Part shown: piece by piece, positions 8,901-16,552 of the stretch
Position numbering within the stretch: position 1 is the first letter of the stretch
Layout: each line of letters begins with the position of its first letter
NCBI RefSeq assembly: GCF_020169515.1
Contig: NZ_JAHMHW010000017.1
Coordinates: 35,887 to 99,886 of the forward strand
DNA from: Paenibacillus vietnamensis
GTDB taxonomy: Bacteria > Bacillota > Bacilli > Paenibacillales > Paenibacillaceae
Reading direction: 5' to 3'
DNA length: 64,000 bases
Notes under the pieces: model-generated
What the model was told of the DNA's origin: nothing
Database searches by the model: none
The model's input: the letters and a program-made list of their open reading frames with translations, nothing else
Made by a program: the position numbers and the translations under genes

Positions 8901-11794
8901 ACGGCATTAACGACAACACGCATTTCAGCGATTTCGGTGCGCGGGCCATTGCCGGATTGGTTGCGGGAGCGGTTAAAGACCTGAATGTAAGCATTTCGCC
9001 GTTCGTCATCGACCCGGACGTCGCCGAACCGGAGCCGGAACCGGAGAGCCAGCTCTATGAGGAGAACTTCGAGGGCGATCCTGCCGCCATTCAATACGCA
9101 ATGGTGAACGCTACAGGTATTGGCGGAACGATGACGGGAACGGTTGTGGAGCAAAACGGCAACAAGCTGCTGAACGTTGTCGGCTCAGGATCCGGTAATC
9201 GTGCGAAAGTGTTTCGTATGTTCGATGCGGTTAACGGCGATATTGTCAAAGTGAAATTCGACTGGAATACGGGCAATGTGGGCGCGTTCCCATCGGAAGG
9301 ACATTTGTCGCTGCAAGACGCGAACGAGAACTTGATATTGACCCTGTATACGACCAGCGGCACCAACACGCGAATCGGTTATTTCCCGGGTCATTATGCT
9401 CCTGACTACGGTACGGGCAGCACGGCCATTCCTGGCGGAATTGCCACAAACATCACGAAAAACCAGTGGGTCAACGTGGATGCGACGATTAACTTTGCCG
9501 AGAAGAAGATCGACTTGACCTTGACGAGCTTGGCTAACCCAAGCGTCACGCAGACGATCGAGGATATTCCGATGAGCGCAGGCACCGCTTATGCCGATAA
9601 CGTTAGAGCGATGCGCTTCCTGGGGACGAGAAAGGGCGGCGGCGGCACGCTCAGTTGGACAACCCAGATCGATAACGTACGCATCGAAGGCACGAAGCTT
9701 CCGCCGGCTTCAGGCGATCAGACCGCATTGATTGCGCTGCATGACGAGTTGAAGGCGCTCGATCTGTCGGCCTATACCGATCAATCGAAAGCGGTGCTGA
9801 ACAAAGCTTTGGCGGCTGCCGAGGCGCTGATCGGTACGGAAGCCACTCAGGCTCAGGTGGACCATGTGTTCAACATGCTGACGGTTGCGAAGGAATCGCT
9901 GACAAGCGTACCAGCAGGCGATATAAGCGAATACAAATTTGATTTTGGCTCCGGAAACGCAGCTGATGGTTATACCAAGGTTGTCGCTAATCGAGCTTAC
10001 GTAGAAGGAAACGGCTACGGGTTTGCCGATACCTCGCTTGTAGAGGATGAAAACCGCGAAACCGGAAATGCGCTTACGGAGGACTTCACCCGCTTGAGCG
10101 GAACCTCCTTCCTGGTGGAAATGAAGCCGGCCAATTACCGCGTAACGATGACGATTGGCGATGCGCAGGAAGCCACGAATGCAGGTGTTACGGTAGAGCA
10201 AATGACCAAATTGCCGGTTACAACCGTACCGGCCGGCGAATTCAAGGAAATCACGTATGACATTGCTCTCATTGACGGTGCATTTAACTTTGACTTTTCG
10301 GGCAACACGCCGAAAATCAACGCTTTGAAGATTGAACGTCTGTCTGGAAACGGTACGGGCGAAAAACCGGTTATTTATTTGGCGAGCGATTCCACGGTGG
10401 CCAATTATGCGGAAGGTTATCGTCCGCAGGCCGGATGGGGAGAAACGCTGGGCGGCTTCTTCAATCTGGAACAGGTCGGCATCGACAACCGTGCGGTCGG
10501 CGGGCTCAGCAGCAAAACGTTCCTCGTAGGCGGGTATTTGAACGACCTTCTGCTCGATATTCATGAAGGAGATTATCTGTTCATGCAGTGGTCTCATAAC
10601 GATTCCACGCCGTCGCGTCCGGAGCGTTATCTCACGCCGGAGCAATTCAAAGTGTATTTGAAAACGTACATTGACGGCGCGGTACAAAGAGGCGCGATTC
10701 CGGTTCTGGTCACGCCGGTGAACAGACGTGACTTCAACGGCGAAACCTTGAACAAAAGCTTCCCGGAATACGTGCAGGCGATGAAAGAAACTGCACAGGA
10801 AACCGGAACTCTGCTCATTGATCTGAATCAGGCGAGCTGGGAGCATTTCCAGGAGCTTGGTCCGGAAGGAACCAAAAATATTTTCATGTGGGTAGACGGA
10901 AAAGAAGACAACACGCACTTGCAGATGAACGGCGCGATCAAGGTATCCGAGCTGGTGGCAAGGCTTGTGAAAGAGCTCAATATTCCTCTTTCCGCCTATG
11001 TCCGCCTCGACGAGACAGCGCCGGTGACAACTGCTGTTGTTACCCCGGCAGAGCCGGATGGGGCAAACGGATGGTACCGGCAGGATGTAACGGTAAGCCT
11101 GGATGCGCATGACGATCTGTCGGGCGTGGCTCAAACGGAGTACAGCCTGGATGGCGTCACCTGGCAGGCGTATACGGCACCGGTCGTTCTCAGCCAGGAC
11201 GGGCAGCATACCATCAGCTATCGCTCGACAGACAACGAAGGGAATGCAGAGGAAGCCAAAACAGCAAGCATTCAAATCGACAAAACGGCTCCTGCGATTG
11301 CGGTGAACAGCACGGTCTCCAATCTTTACAACGAAGCTGTGACTGGCAGTGCTAATATTCATTCCTATAGCGACGCGCTTCAGTTCTTGCTTTCGGCTTC
11401 GGTGACCGATTCCGGATCCGGCGTCGATGCAAGCCAGACAAAGGCGACACTGGATTCGCAGAATTATCTGCCCGGAGAAGCGATTGCGCTTTATACACTA
11501 CCGCTTGGCAGCCATACCCTGGTGGTAACCGCAAGTGATCTGGCAGGAAATCAAGCGAGCCGGACATTCACTTTCGAGACCAAAGCAAGCATCGACGGGC
11601 TGAAACAGCTGGTGTCATACTTCGCCTCCAAGGGCTGGATCGACAACGACGGAATCGTCAACAGCCTGCAGCAAAAGCTGAACAACAATAATCTGCAGCC
11701 GTTCATCAACCAAGTGATGGATCAAAGCGGCGAGCATATTACAACAGAAGCGGCGAACTACCTGCTGCGCGACGCAAACGCATTGCTGAAATAA
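5969..11794 (+). CDS. Secreted trifunctional RG-I enzyme: PL11 rhamnogalacturonan lyase + two CE12 rhamnogalacturonan acetylesterases
   Basis: Extracellular enzyme of about 1,941 residues attacking the pectin RG-I backbone. After a signal peptide (KSICAILLTFLMVFSV, cleavage near SYADA) come a PL11 lyase of the YesW/YesX type (about 32-640, with RQAEYLKRGLVA and repeated DxDGDG calcium loops), a galactose-binding-like domain (650-785), and a first CE12 esterase (nucleophile Ser800 in GDST, Asn868, Asp982/His985 in DNTH). Next are a beta-sandwich domain (1030-1245), a FIVAR-like helical segment (1251-1314), a second galactose-binding-like domain and a second CE12 (Ser1475, Asn1544, Asp1647/His1650). 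An Ig-like DETAPVTT domain and a helical tail end it. Both esterases keep all catalytic residues. The ATG at 5969 is chosen for GAGGAG 8 bases upstream; an in-frame GTG lies at 5954. Expression is probably YesS-activated and CcpA-repressed. Confidence 0.92.
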   Translation: MVMGTKAVSPMKSICAILLTFLMVFSVAIPFAPSYADASSTLPARQAEYLKRGLVAVLTDNGVFLSWRYLNTDPDEIAFNVYKNGNKVNAAPISDSTNYVDSTGADSSLYQISTVIAGKEEMQPETVSVWHNDYLPIPLDKPADARTKDGGTYSYIASDASVADVDGDGEYEIVFLWNPSNAKDNSHAGYTGNVYIEAIELDGTKLWRIDLGVNIRAGAHYTAFMVYDMDGDGKAEVVVKTADGTKDGKGQVIGDGTKDYRNDSGYILSGPEYLTLFDGETGAAVSTVNYDPPRGDVSAWGDGYGNRVDRFLAAIAYLDGEKPSVVMTRGYYTRTVLAAFDYVGGELVKRWTFDSDVAGEQYEGQGNHGLSVLDVDADGKDEIMYGALAIDDDGTVLYSTGLGHGDAMHAGKLDPNREGYQVVSVHEHTNAEYGIEMRDAATGEIIWGEYTGIDTGRGMSADIDPNYPGYESWASTIVDGQMEPVTRVYSSTGEVIYEGAEAPKSANFAIWWDGDLQRELFDHQWDNSAAKGIPLVYKWDYENKKLNEIFRATGTLTNNHTKGNPALQADILGDWREEILLRSEDSTEYRLYTTTIPTAYRIPTLMQDPVYRLGVAWQNVGYNQPPHTSFYIGTEATAFPKADLALTGGPEALEQKYHFDFGTETAANTTAVQNTLYTAETGYGFDNVTGINVGASNVTLPANAKFAVDLPNANYKVTVKLGDDAQDGSVGVKSEFVQKLAVTNVTKGAPLVYSYDIALVDGQLEFDFSGTAIHVQEIIIEKYPDKTPGISKTIYMAGDSTMQSYSAMQAPQQGWGQQFGRYFSDGVVVENHSIGGRSSKSFMVDGRLDTVLREIKPGDFFFISFGHNDASAGIPERYASPEDYKTYLARYVNGAKQRGATPVLLTPVGRRDFNLITQEFNVSFPEYVQAAKEVAEELDVELIDLSQLSIAHYNKVGLAATEKIFLYAYPGQYPKYPNGINDNTHFSDFGARAIAGLVAGAVKDLNVSISPFVIDPDVAEPEPEPESQLYEENFEGDPAAIQYAMVNATGIGGTMTGTVVEQNGNKLLNVVGSGSGNRAKVFRMFDAVNGDIVKVKFDWNTGNVGAFPSEGHLSLQDANENLILTLYTTSGTNTRIGYFPGHYAPDYGTGSTAIPGGIATNITKNQWVNVDATINFAEKKIDLTLTSLANPSVTQTIEDIPMSAGTAYADNVRAMRFLGTRKGGGGTLSWTTQIDNVRIEGTKLPPASGDQTALIALHDELKALDLSAYTDQSKAVLNKALAAAEALIGTEATQAQVDHVFNMLTVAKESLTSVPAGDISEYKFDFGSGNAADGYTKVVANRAYVEGNGYGFADTSLVEDENRETGNALTEDFTRLSGTSFLVEMKPANYRVTMTIGDAQEATNAGVTVEQMTKLPVTTVPAGEFKEITYDIALIDGAFNFDFSGNTPKINALKIERLSGNGTGEKPVIYLASDSTVANYAEGYRPQAGWGETLGGFFNLEQVGIDNRAVGGLSSKTFLVGGYLNDLLLDIHEGDYLFMQWSHNDSTPSRPERYLTPEQFKVYLKTYIDGAVQRGAIPVLVTPVNRRDFNGETLNKSFPEYVQAMKETAQETGTLLIDLNQASWEHFQELGPEGTKNIFMWVDGKEDNTHLQMNGAIKVSELVARLVKELNIPLSAYVRLDETAPVTTAVVTPAEPDGANGWYRQDVTVSLDAHDDLSGVAQTEYSLDGVTWQAYTAPVVLSQDGQHTISYRSTDNEGNAEEAKTASIQIDKTAPAIAVNSTVSNLYNEAVTGSANIHSYSDALQFLLSASVTDSGSGVDASQTKATLDSQNYLPGEAIALYTLPLGSHTLVVTASDLAGNQASRTFTFETKASIDGLKQLVSYFASKGWIDNDGIVNSLQQKLNNNNLQPFINQVMDQSGEHITTEAANYLLRDANALLK

Positions 11795-11835
11795 TACGGT
11801 AGTCTTTTCCCGGAAGGGGCGATCCCCCGGTCGTC

Positions 11836-11879
11836 AGCTCTGATCGTCAAGTGAACCTTGATGATCAGAGCTTTTTTTT
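11836..11879 (+). terminator. Intrinsic terminator, CTGATCGTCAAG family
   Basis: AGCTCTGATC...GATCAGAGCT stem with inner TCAAG/CTTGA pairing and eight T residues. It ends the lyase transcript. Third member of the repeated terminator family also found at 1521 and 3410. Confidence 0.9.
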
Positions 11880-11902
11880 CAGTAAGGATTGGAGCATCCG
11901 AA

Positions 11903-11933
11903 AAGTCGGATTATTGTGGTAACAAGTCGGATT
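11903..11933 (+). promoter_or_regulatory. Direct repeat AAGTCGGATT x2, 21-base phase, upstream of the yesS-like gene
   Basis: AAGTCGGATT occurs at 11903 and again at 11924, a spacing of exactly two helical turns. A TATAAT box follows at 11963 with no good -35, as expected for an activator-dependent promoter. This is a plausible regulator site for the gene at 12114; the binding protein is unknown. Confidence 0.45.
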
Positions 11934-12012
11934 TTTAATGGTTCCTAAAAATGGAATCGGTGTATAATCGATACGACGCTGACTCCTTTTTTGAGCACGG
12001 CTCTACGATGAA

Positions 12013-12027
12013 ATAAAAGCGCTTTCA
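12013..12027 (+). promoter_or_regulatory. cre-like site before the yesS-like regulator
   Basis: ATAAAAGCGCTTTCA matches the cre consensus with one mismatch (A for the first G) and has the AAGCGCTTT core. It lies about 45 bases after a TATAAT at 11963 and 87 bases before the start codon, suggesting CcpA repression of the regulator. Confidence 0.55.
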
Positions 12028-12113
12028 ACCTGCCGGCGGCTTACTATGCGGCCATGTAATCCAGCTTAGATTCGATTCAAATTGTCCATCTGCGAAGAGA
12101 GAGAAGGGGCCCT

Positions 12114-14381
12114 ATGAAACGATATCCGATGATGCTGCAGCTGACGCTTATCCTGTTCTGTGTAATGGCCGTCCCGACGGCTATACTCACCTGGTACAGC
12201 GGTAAGGAAATCATGACGAATTCGGAAAGTGCCATTGGCGAGTCTTCACTAGCGGGACTGAACGCAAGCCGCGAGCTGAACGAAAAAGCACTTAACAGCC
12301 TTGCCCAGGATGTGGTGAGGCTGACCGCAAGCAAAATTTTTGACCGGATCCGCAATTTCGAAACGTATGCCAAGCTCAGTGCCGACTATAACGATATGAG
12401 CACCGCATTGTCGGTATTAAGGGAGCTCGTAAACCTGAACCGCCGGGGAGACGGAGTATACTCCTCCTACTTCTTGCTGGAAGGCGGGGATTACGTCGTT
12501 TCGACCGACAAAGGCATTACCAAGCTGGAGCGGTACGAGCCGACCGGATGGATCGAGGAAGCGCTTACCGGACGAAGAGGAATCGGCGGCGTCTGGTATC
12601 CCCGCAGGATGAGCTCGGGGGTCCATGTCATCTCGTACGTCCTCCCTTTAAACCGGTTGTCGACGACGACGCGCGGTACGATCGTTGTGAATGTGCAGGA
12701 GAGCCAGATCGGAAATTACTTGCGTTCTTCCAAACAAGGCGAACAAGGCTATATGCTTATGAAGCCGGACGGAACTATCATCTCGCATAACGACAAGGCG
12801 CTTCTGCTGACGAACGGCAGCGAACTGCCTCACCTTCAAGGGATCCTGCAAAGCCCGTCAAAGGAGGGGTATGCGTTTCATGAGCTCGAGGGGGAGCGCC
12901 TGTTATATACATGGACCCGCTCGCGTGCGTTCGGGTGGTGGAACATAAACATCTACTCGATGGACGAGCTGATGACCAAAACTCACACGATGCAGCGCAG
13001 CATTTTCTGGATTACCGCTATTATTATTTTCGCGGGGACCGTACTTTCCGTCTTCCTCGCAACCTGGTTGTCCAAACCGCTGCGTAAGCTTGTCCGGGCC
13101 GTGCGCGAGCGCGGCAGCTTGAGCGTGACGAACCAAAATGAGCTCGTGTTCCTGGATGCCGCGTTCAGGAGAATGCAGGAAGAGGAGGAAGGCTTGTACG
13201 CCCTTCTGCAAGAACGCCAGCAGGATGCCCGCAGCCTCGCAATCCATCGATTGCTGAGAGGGGAGGTCGCGAAAGAAATCGCCGAGATGCTTCCGGAACG
13301 CTATTACACCGTTGCTGTCGTCTCCATTGACCGTTACAGGCAATACGTAAGCAAGAGTAATCCGGAAACGCGCAGCTATCACCGATACCTCCTTACCTCC
13401 AAATGCGAGAGCTCATTCCCGGACGGCATTGCGGCGCGGTGCGTTTATCAGGGCGAGGGCAGCTTCGCAATCGTCATCAATTTCGGGCAAGCCGAGCTTG
13501 AGAAAGGATTCGACGGAATGAATGGAGCTTTCGTACAGATCAGAGACGCTGCCTTGGAATGGCTTGGCCATTCCGTAACCATCGGCGTAAGCGGCCGGGG
13601 CGAATCGGGCTCCATGGTTTCGGAGCAATTGGCGGAAGCCACGGAAGTTATCAAGCGGCGCATGATCGAAGGCAGCGGGTGCATCTTTTTCTCGAAGGAG
13701 GAGATCGACCGCGACAAAAAATATATTTATCCGGCCCACAGCGAAAGCAAAATTATGAATTTCCTGGATCTCGTCGATCTGGACAGCATTTTTCAAGAGC
13801 TGGATAACATCCGAAGCGAGATTCATTCCGTCGAATCTATTTCTTACGATAATATTTTGTTCATCTATAACCAATTGGCAGGCGTCACCATTAAGCATCT
13901 GAGAGAGAAAAACGTCAGTACATCGCGTATTTTTGCGGGGCGGGGAAATATTTATTCGGCCATCGCTTCCCTGGACACGCTAGACGAGCTCGAGGATTAT
14001 TTGCGCGAATTTTTTAGCGAGATTGTGCAGTACCTGGTGCGGCATCCTGTAGAAATCAACCATGGGGAGCGGATCATCCGGTATCTGGAAGAGCATTTCT
14101 GCGAGGAGATCGTGTTCGAAGAGATGGCGAAGGAGATCGGCATCAGTTATTCCTATATGCGCAAGATCGTATTCGACTTAACGGGCAAAAGCTTGATCGA
14201 CTACACCAATCATCTGCGAATCCAGAAGGCGAAACAGCTGCTGCTGAATTCGGACCGGACGATTATGCAGATCGCCTCCGAGGTCGGTTATTTCAACGTA
14301 CAGAGTCTTAACCGGTTTTTCCGCAAGTATGAGGGAATGCCTCCGAGCAGCTACAAGGCGTTGAAGTCCCGAACCTCGTAA
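12114..14381 (+). CDS. yesS: YesS-like membrane-anchored AraC-family regulator
   Basis: One-component regulator of 755 residues, close to the 761 of B. subtilis YesS, which controls rhamnogalacturonan use. TM1 is about residues 5-25 (MLQLTLILFCVMAVPTAIL); an extracellular dCache-like sensor spans about 30-285; TM2 lies around 293-316 (FWITAIIIFAGTVLSVFLA), followed by a HAMP-like piece. A central cytoplasmic region (about 400-540) precedes the C-terminal AraC domain (IVFEEMAKEIGISYSYMRKI and IASEVGYFNVQSLNRFFRKY). A GAAGGGG ribosome site precedes the ATG. It sits between the lyase and the importer, whose promoters share a conserved block, so it very likely senses pectin oligosaccharides and activates both. 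Confidence 0.85.
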   Translation: MKRYPMMLQLTLILFCVMAVPTAILTWYSGKEIMTNSESAIGESSLAGLNASRELNEKALNSLAQDVVRLTASKIFDRIRNFETYAKLSADYNDMSTALSVLRELVNLNRRGDGVYSSYFLLEGGDYVVSTDKGITKLERYEPTGWIEEALTGRRGIGGVWYPRRMSSGVHVISYVLPLNRLSTTTRGTIVVNVQESQIGNYLRSSKQGEQGYMLMKPDGTIISHNDKALLLTNGSELPHLQGILQSPSKEGYAFHELEGERLLYTWTRSRAFGWWNINIYSMDELMTKTHTMQRSIFWITAIIIFAGTVLSVFLATWLSKPLRKLVRAVRERGSLSVTNQNELVFLDAAFRRMQEEEEGLYALLQERQQDARSLAIHRLLRGEVAKEIAEMLPERYYTVAVVSIDRYRQYVSKSNPETRSYHRYLLTSKCESSFPDGIAARCVYQGEGSFAIVINFGQAELEKGFDGMNGAFVQIRDAALEWLGHSVTIGVSGRGESGSMVSEQLAEATEVIKRRMIEGSGCIFFSKEEIDRDKKYIYPAHSESKIMNFLDLVDLDSIFQELDNIRSEIHSVESISYDNILFIYNQLAGVTIKHLREKNVSTSRIFAGRGNIYSAIASLDTLDELEDYLREFFSEIVQYLVRHPVEINHGERIIRYLEEHFCEEIVFEEMAKEIGISYSYMRKIVFDLTGKSLIDYTNHLRIQKAKQLLLNSDRTIMQIASEVGYFNVQSLNRFFRKYEGMPPSSYKALKSRTS

Positions 14382-14387
14382 ACGCTT

Positions 14388-14433
14388 GCAAAGCTGTCCA
14401 GGCCATTCGGAGCTTGAGGCAGCTTTATTTTTG
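14388..14433 (+). terminator. Probable terminator after the yesS-like gene
   Basis: AAAGCTG pairs with CAGCTTT across a long loop that contains a few extra pairs, and is followed by ATTTTTG. The loop is long, so efficiency is uncertain. Confidence 0.5.
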
Positions 14434-14490
14434 CTCCATGCATTCAAAATTGATTAAATGTAGTGGAAAAACCGCAAAACGGCGGGCTTT

Positions 14491-14560
14491 TAATCAAAAA
14501 TGACGGGAGTAATCAATAGTCACGATTTACGTTTCGGAGGAAGCCGGGGTAAGATGAGCA
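14491..14560 (+). promoter_or_regulatory. Promoter of the oligosaccharide importer operon
   Basis: TTTACG at 14526 and TAAGAT at 14550 are 18 bases apart. The upstream block TGACGGGAGTAATCAATAGT is homologous to that in front of the lyase gene. The weak -35 next to a conserved block points to activation by an AraC-type protein. Confidence 0.7.
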
Positions 14561-14625
14561 CATCCTCGCCGATGGTCCGGTGCCGCTAAACAGTCCGAGG
14601 AAGTCAATCGCCAGGAGGTGAGAAT

Positions 14626-15600
14626 GTGAAAGTTGAAAGCGCTTCAAATCAAAGAAAAATTTCTATAACGGGCGTGAAAAAAGCAGAAGCGGCGAAGCGC
14701 GGTACGGCGTATTTTTTGCGGCGGGACTGGCAGCTTTATCTGTTGTTGATGCTGCCTTTATCTTTTGTGCTGGCATTCAAATACGCTCCGATGACCGGGC
14801 TCGTGCTCGCTTTTAAGGATTACAAAATCGCAAGGGGGTTCTGGGGCAGCGATTGGGTCGGCTTTGAAGTGTTTCAGGAAATTTTCGCCAGACACGATTT
14901 CATCCGGGCGGTACGCAACACGCTTCTGCTGAACGGCCTTGACCTGGTATTCAGCTTCACGATGCCGATCGTGGTTGCGCTGCTGCTTAATGAGATCAAA
15001 AGCGTCAAATTCAAGCGCGCCAATCAGACACTGCTTTATTTGCCGCACTTTCTGTCGTGGATCATAATTGGCGCGATTGCCTACCAGCTGCTCAGCTTAG
15101 GCAACGGCGCGGTCAATAATCTCATTGAAATGATGGGCGGAAATCGGGTGCCGTTCCTGCAGAAGGATGCCCATTGGCTGGTCAGCTACCTTGCCATTGG
15201 CGTTTGGCAGAGCATGGGATGGGGGACGATCATCTACCTTGCATCGATCAGCAGCATTAATCCGGAGCTGTACGAAGCTGCAATTGTCGACGGTGCGGGG
15301 CGCTGGAGGAAGGTGTGGAATGTCACGCTGCCTTCGATTCGGGTGACGATCGTGACGCTCCTGATCATGAACCTCGGCAAAATCATGGAGGGCTCGTTCG
15401 AGCGGGTATTCGCATTGCAGAACAAGGCTACCACGGAGTATACGACGACCATTCCGGTTCTTGTCTACCGGTGGGGGATCGAAAGCGGGAACTTCAGCAG
15501 CGCGACCGCGCTCGGACTGTTCCAGGCCGTTATCGGGCTTGTGCTGGTGATCATGGCCGATCGGATTGCCAAGAGACTTGGAGAAGACGGATTGATTTAG
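14626..15600 (+). CDS. LplB/YesP-type sugar ABC transporter permease (CUT1)
   Basis: Inner-membrane permease of 324 residues for oligosaccharide import. It has about six TM segments, starting at LYLLLMLPLSFVLAFKY, and the conserved cytoplasmic EAA loop EAAIVDGAGRWRKVWNVTLP that docks the ATPase. The GTG start at 14626 lies 5 bases after AGGAGGTG. It forms an operon with the second permease (14-base gap) and a binding lipoprotein. No ATPase gene is present, as in the Bacillus lplABC and yesOPQ operons, which borrow MsmX encoded elsewhere. The substrate is inferred to be unsaturated RG oligosaccharides because the promoter is shared with the lyase gene. Confidence 0.9.
   Translation: MKVESASNQRKISITGVKKAEAAKRGTAYFLRRDWQLYLLLMLPLSFVLAFKYAPMTGLVLAFKDYKIARGFWGSDWVGFEVFQEIFARHDFIRAVRNTLLLNGLDLVFSFTMPIVVALLLNEIKSVKFKRANQTLLYLPHFLSWIIIGAIAYQLLSLGNGAVNNLIEMMGGNRVPFLQKDAHWLVSYLAIGVWQSMGWGTIIYLASISSINPELYEAAIVDGAGRWRKVWNVTLPSIRVTIVTLLIMNLGKIMEGSFERVFALQNKATTEYTTTIPVLVYRWGIESGNFSSATALGLFQAVIGLVLVIMADRIAKRLGEDGLI
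14633..14647 (+). promoter_or_regulatory. Possible imperfect cre overlapping the permease start
   Basis: TTGAAAGCGCTTCAA has the AAAGCGCTT core of a cre but its right half is one base short relative to the consensus. It lies in the first codons of the permease gene. Weakly supported. Confidence 0.3.
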
Positions 15601-15614
15601 AAAGGAGGTGTACC

Positions 15615-16514
15615 ATGAAAGCATCCACCGGCAATCTTGCCGTTAGGCGTAGACAGCGCTTTGATGGTTGGGATGTGCTGATCCACCTCACTGTACTTGT
15701 CGCTTCGCTGGCTTGCTTGCTGCCGTTCATTCACGTGGTTTCGAAATCGCTTAGCGAGGACGCTTATGTAATCGCTAACAAAGTATTTCTTTGGCCGGTA
15801 GGTTTCAATTTGGAGGCCTATCACAAGATTCTAGCCGATGACAGCATTTTGCGATCCTTGTATGTATCGGTCATCGTGACGGTCCTGTTTACGATTTTGG
15901 GCATGGTGATCACGATATGCGCCGCCTATCCCTTATCCCGCAAGCAGTTAAAGGGCAGAACGACGCTGACGATCATCTTTATGTTCACAATGTACTTCGG
16001 CGGCGGCATTATTCCCGAATACATGCTCGTGAACAATCTAGGCTTGCTCGATACCATATGGTCGCTTATTTTGCCGTCGGCATTCAGCGCGTTTAATCTG
16101 CTGATTATGAAAACTGCGCTTTCCAGCAGCATTCCGGTGAGCCTGGAGGAATCGGCCCGAATTGACGGGGCGGGACACTTCCGCATTTTGTGGAACATCG
16201 TCATTCCGCTCTCCAAGCCGATCATCGCAACCTTATCGCTATTCTACGCGGTAGGACGCTGGAATACGTACCAGGACGCGCTGTTCTATATCAAGCAGCA
16301 GGTAGATCTGCGGCCGCTGCAGCTTAAGCTGTATTACCTGGTTATTCAGGCGAGCGAAAGCTTTCAGCTCGAGGCTACGCAGGTTCAGCTGAGCAATCCC
16401 GAGGTACTCAAAGCATCATGCGTCGTATTCGCGACGCTTCCGATCCTCTGCGTATATCCGTTCATCCAGAAGTATTTTGTCCAGGGTGTTATGCTGGGGG
16501 CCGTCAAGGAATAA
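15615..16514 (+). CDS. LplC/YesQ-type sugar ABC transporter permease (CUT1)
   Basis: Second permease of the importer, 299 residues with about six TM segments (first: DVLIHLTVLVASLACLLPFI) and an EAA loop EESARIDGAGHFRILWNIV. The ATG at 15615 is preceded by a near-perfect AAAGGAGGTG 4 bases away, so the frame extending further upstream is not used. The C terminus ends FVQGVMLGAVKE, typical of this family. It pairs with the product of 14626 to form the membrane channel and relies on an ATPase encoded elsewhere. Confidence 0.9.
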   Translation: MKASTGNLAVRRRQRFDGWDVLIHLTVLVASLACLLPFIHVVSKSLSEDAYVIANKVFLWPVGFNLEAYHKILADDSILRSLYVSVIVTVLFTILGMVITICAAYPLSRKQLKGRTTLTIIFMFTMYFGGGIIPEYMLVNNLGLLDTIWSLILPSAFSAFNLLIMKTALSSSIPVSLEESARIDGAGHFRILWNIVIPLSKPIIATLSLFYAVGRWNTYQDALFYIKQQVDLRPLQLKLYYLVIQASESFQLEATQVQLSNPEVLKASCVVFATLPILCVYPFIQKYFVQGVMLGAVKE

Positions 16515-16552
16515 CAAGGAAAACGAAAATACTTATTTGGGGGAAAAAAGCG

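Noticed and set aside
7382..9154. Long minus-strand open frame opposite the RG-I lyase
   Set aside because: Antisense shadow of a GC-rich gene: no ribosome site, Arg/His-rich nonsense composition, no domain. The same applies to minus-strand frames at 9710-11362, 16589-18298, 40803-42179 and 42276-43904.
15315..15614. Upstream extension of the second importer permease
   Set aside because: It overlaps the first permease gene, has no ribosome site, and the ATG at 15615 has a near-perfect one.
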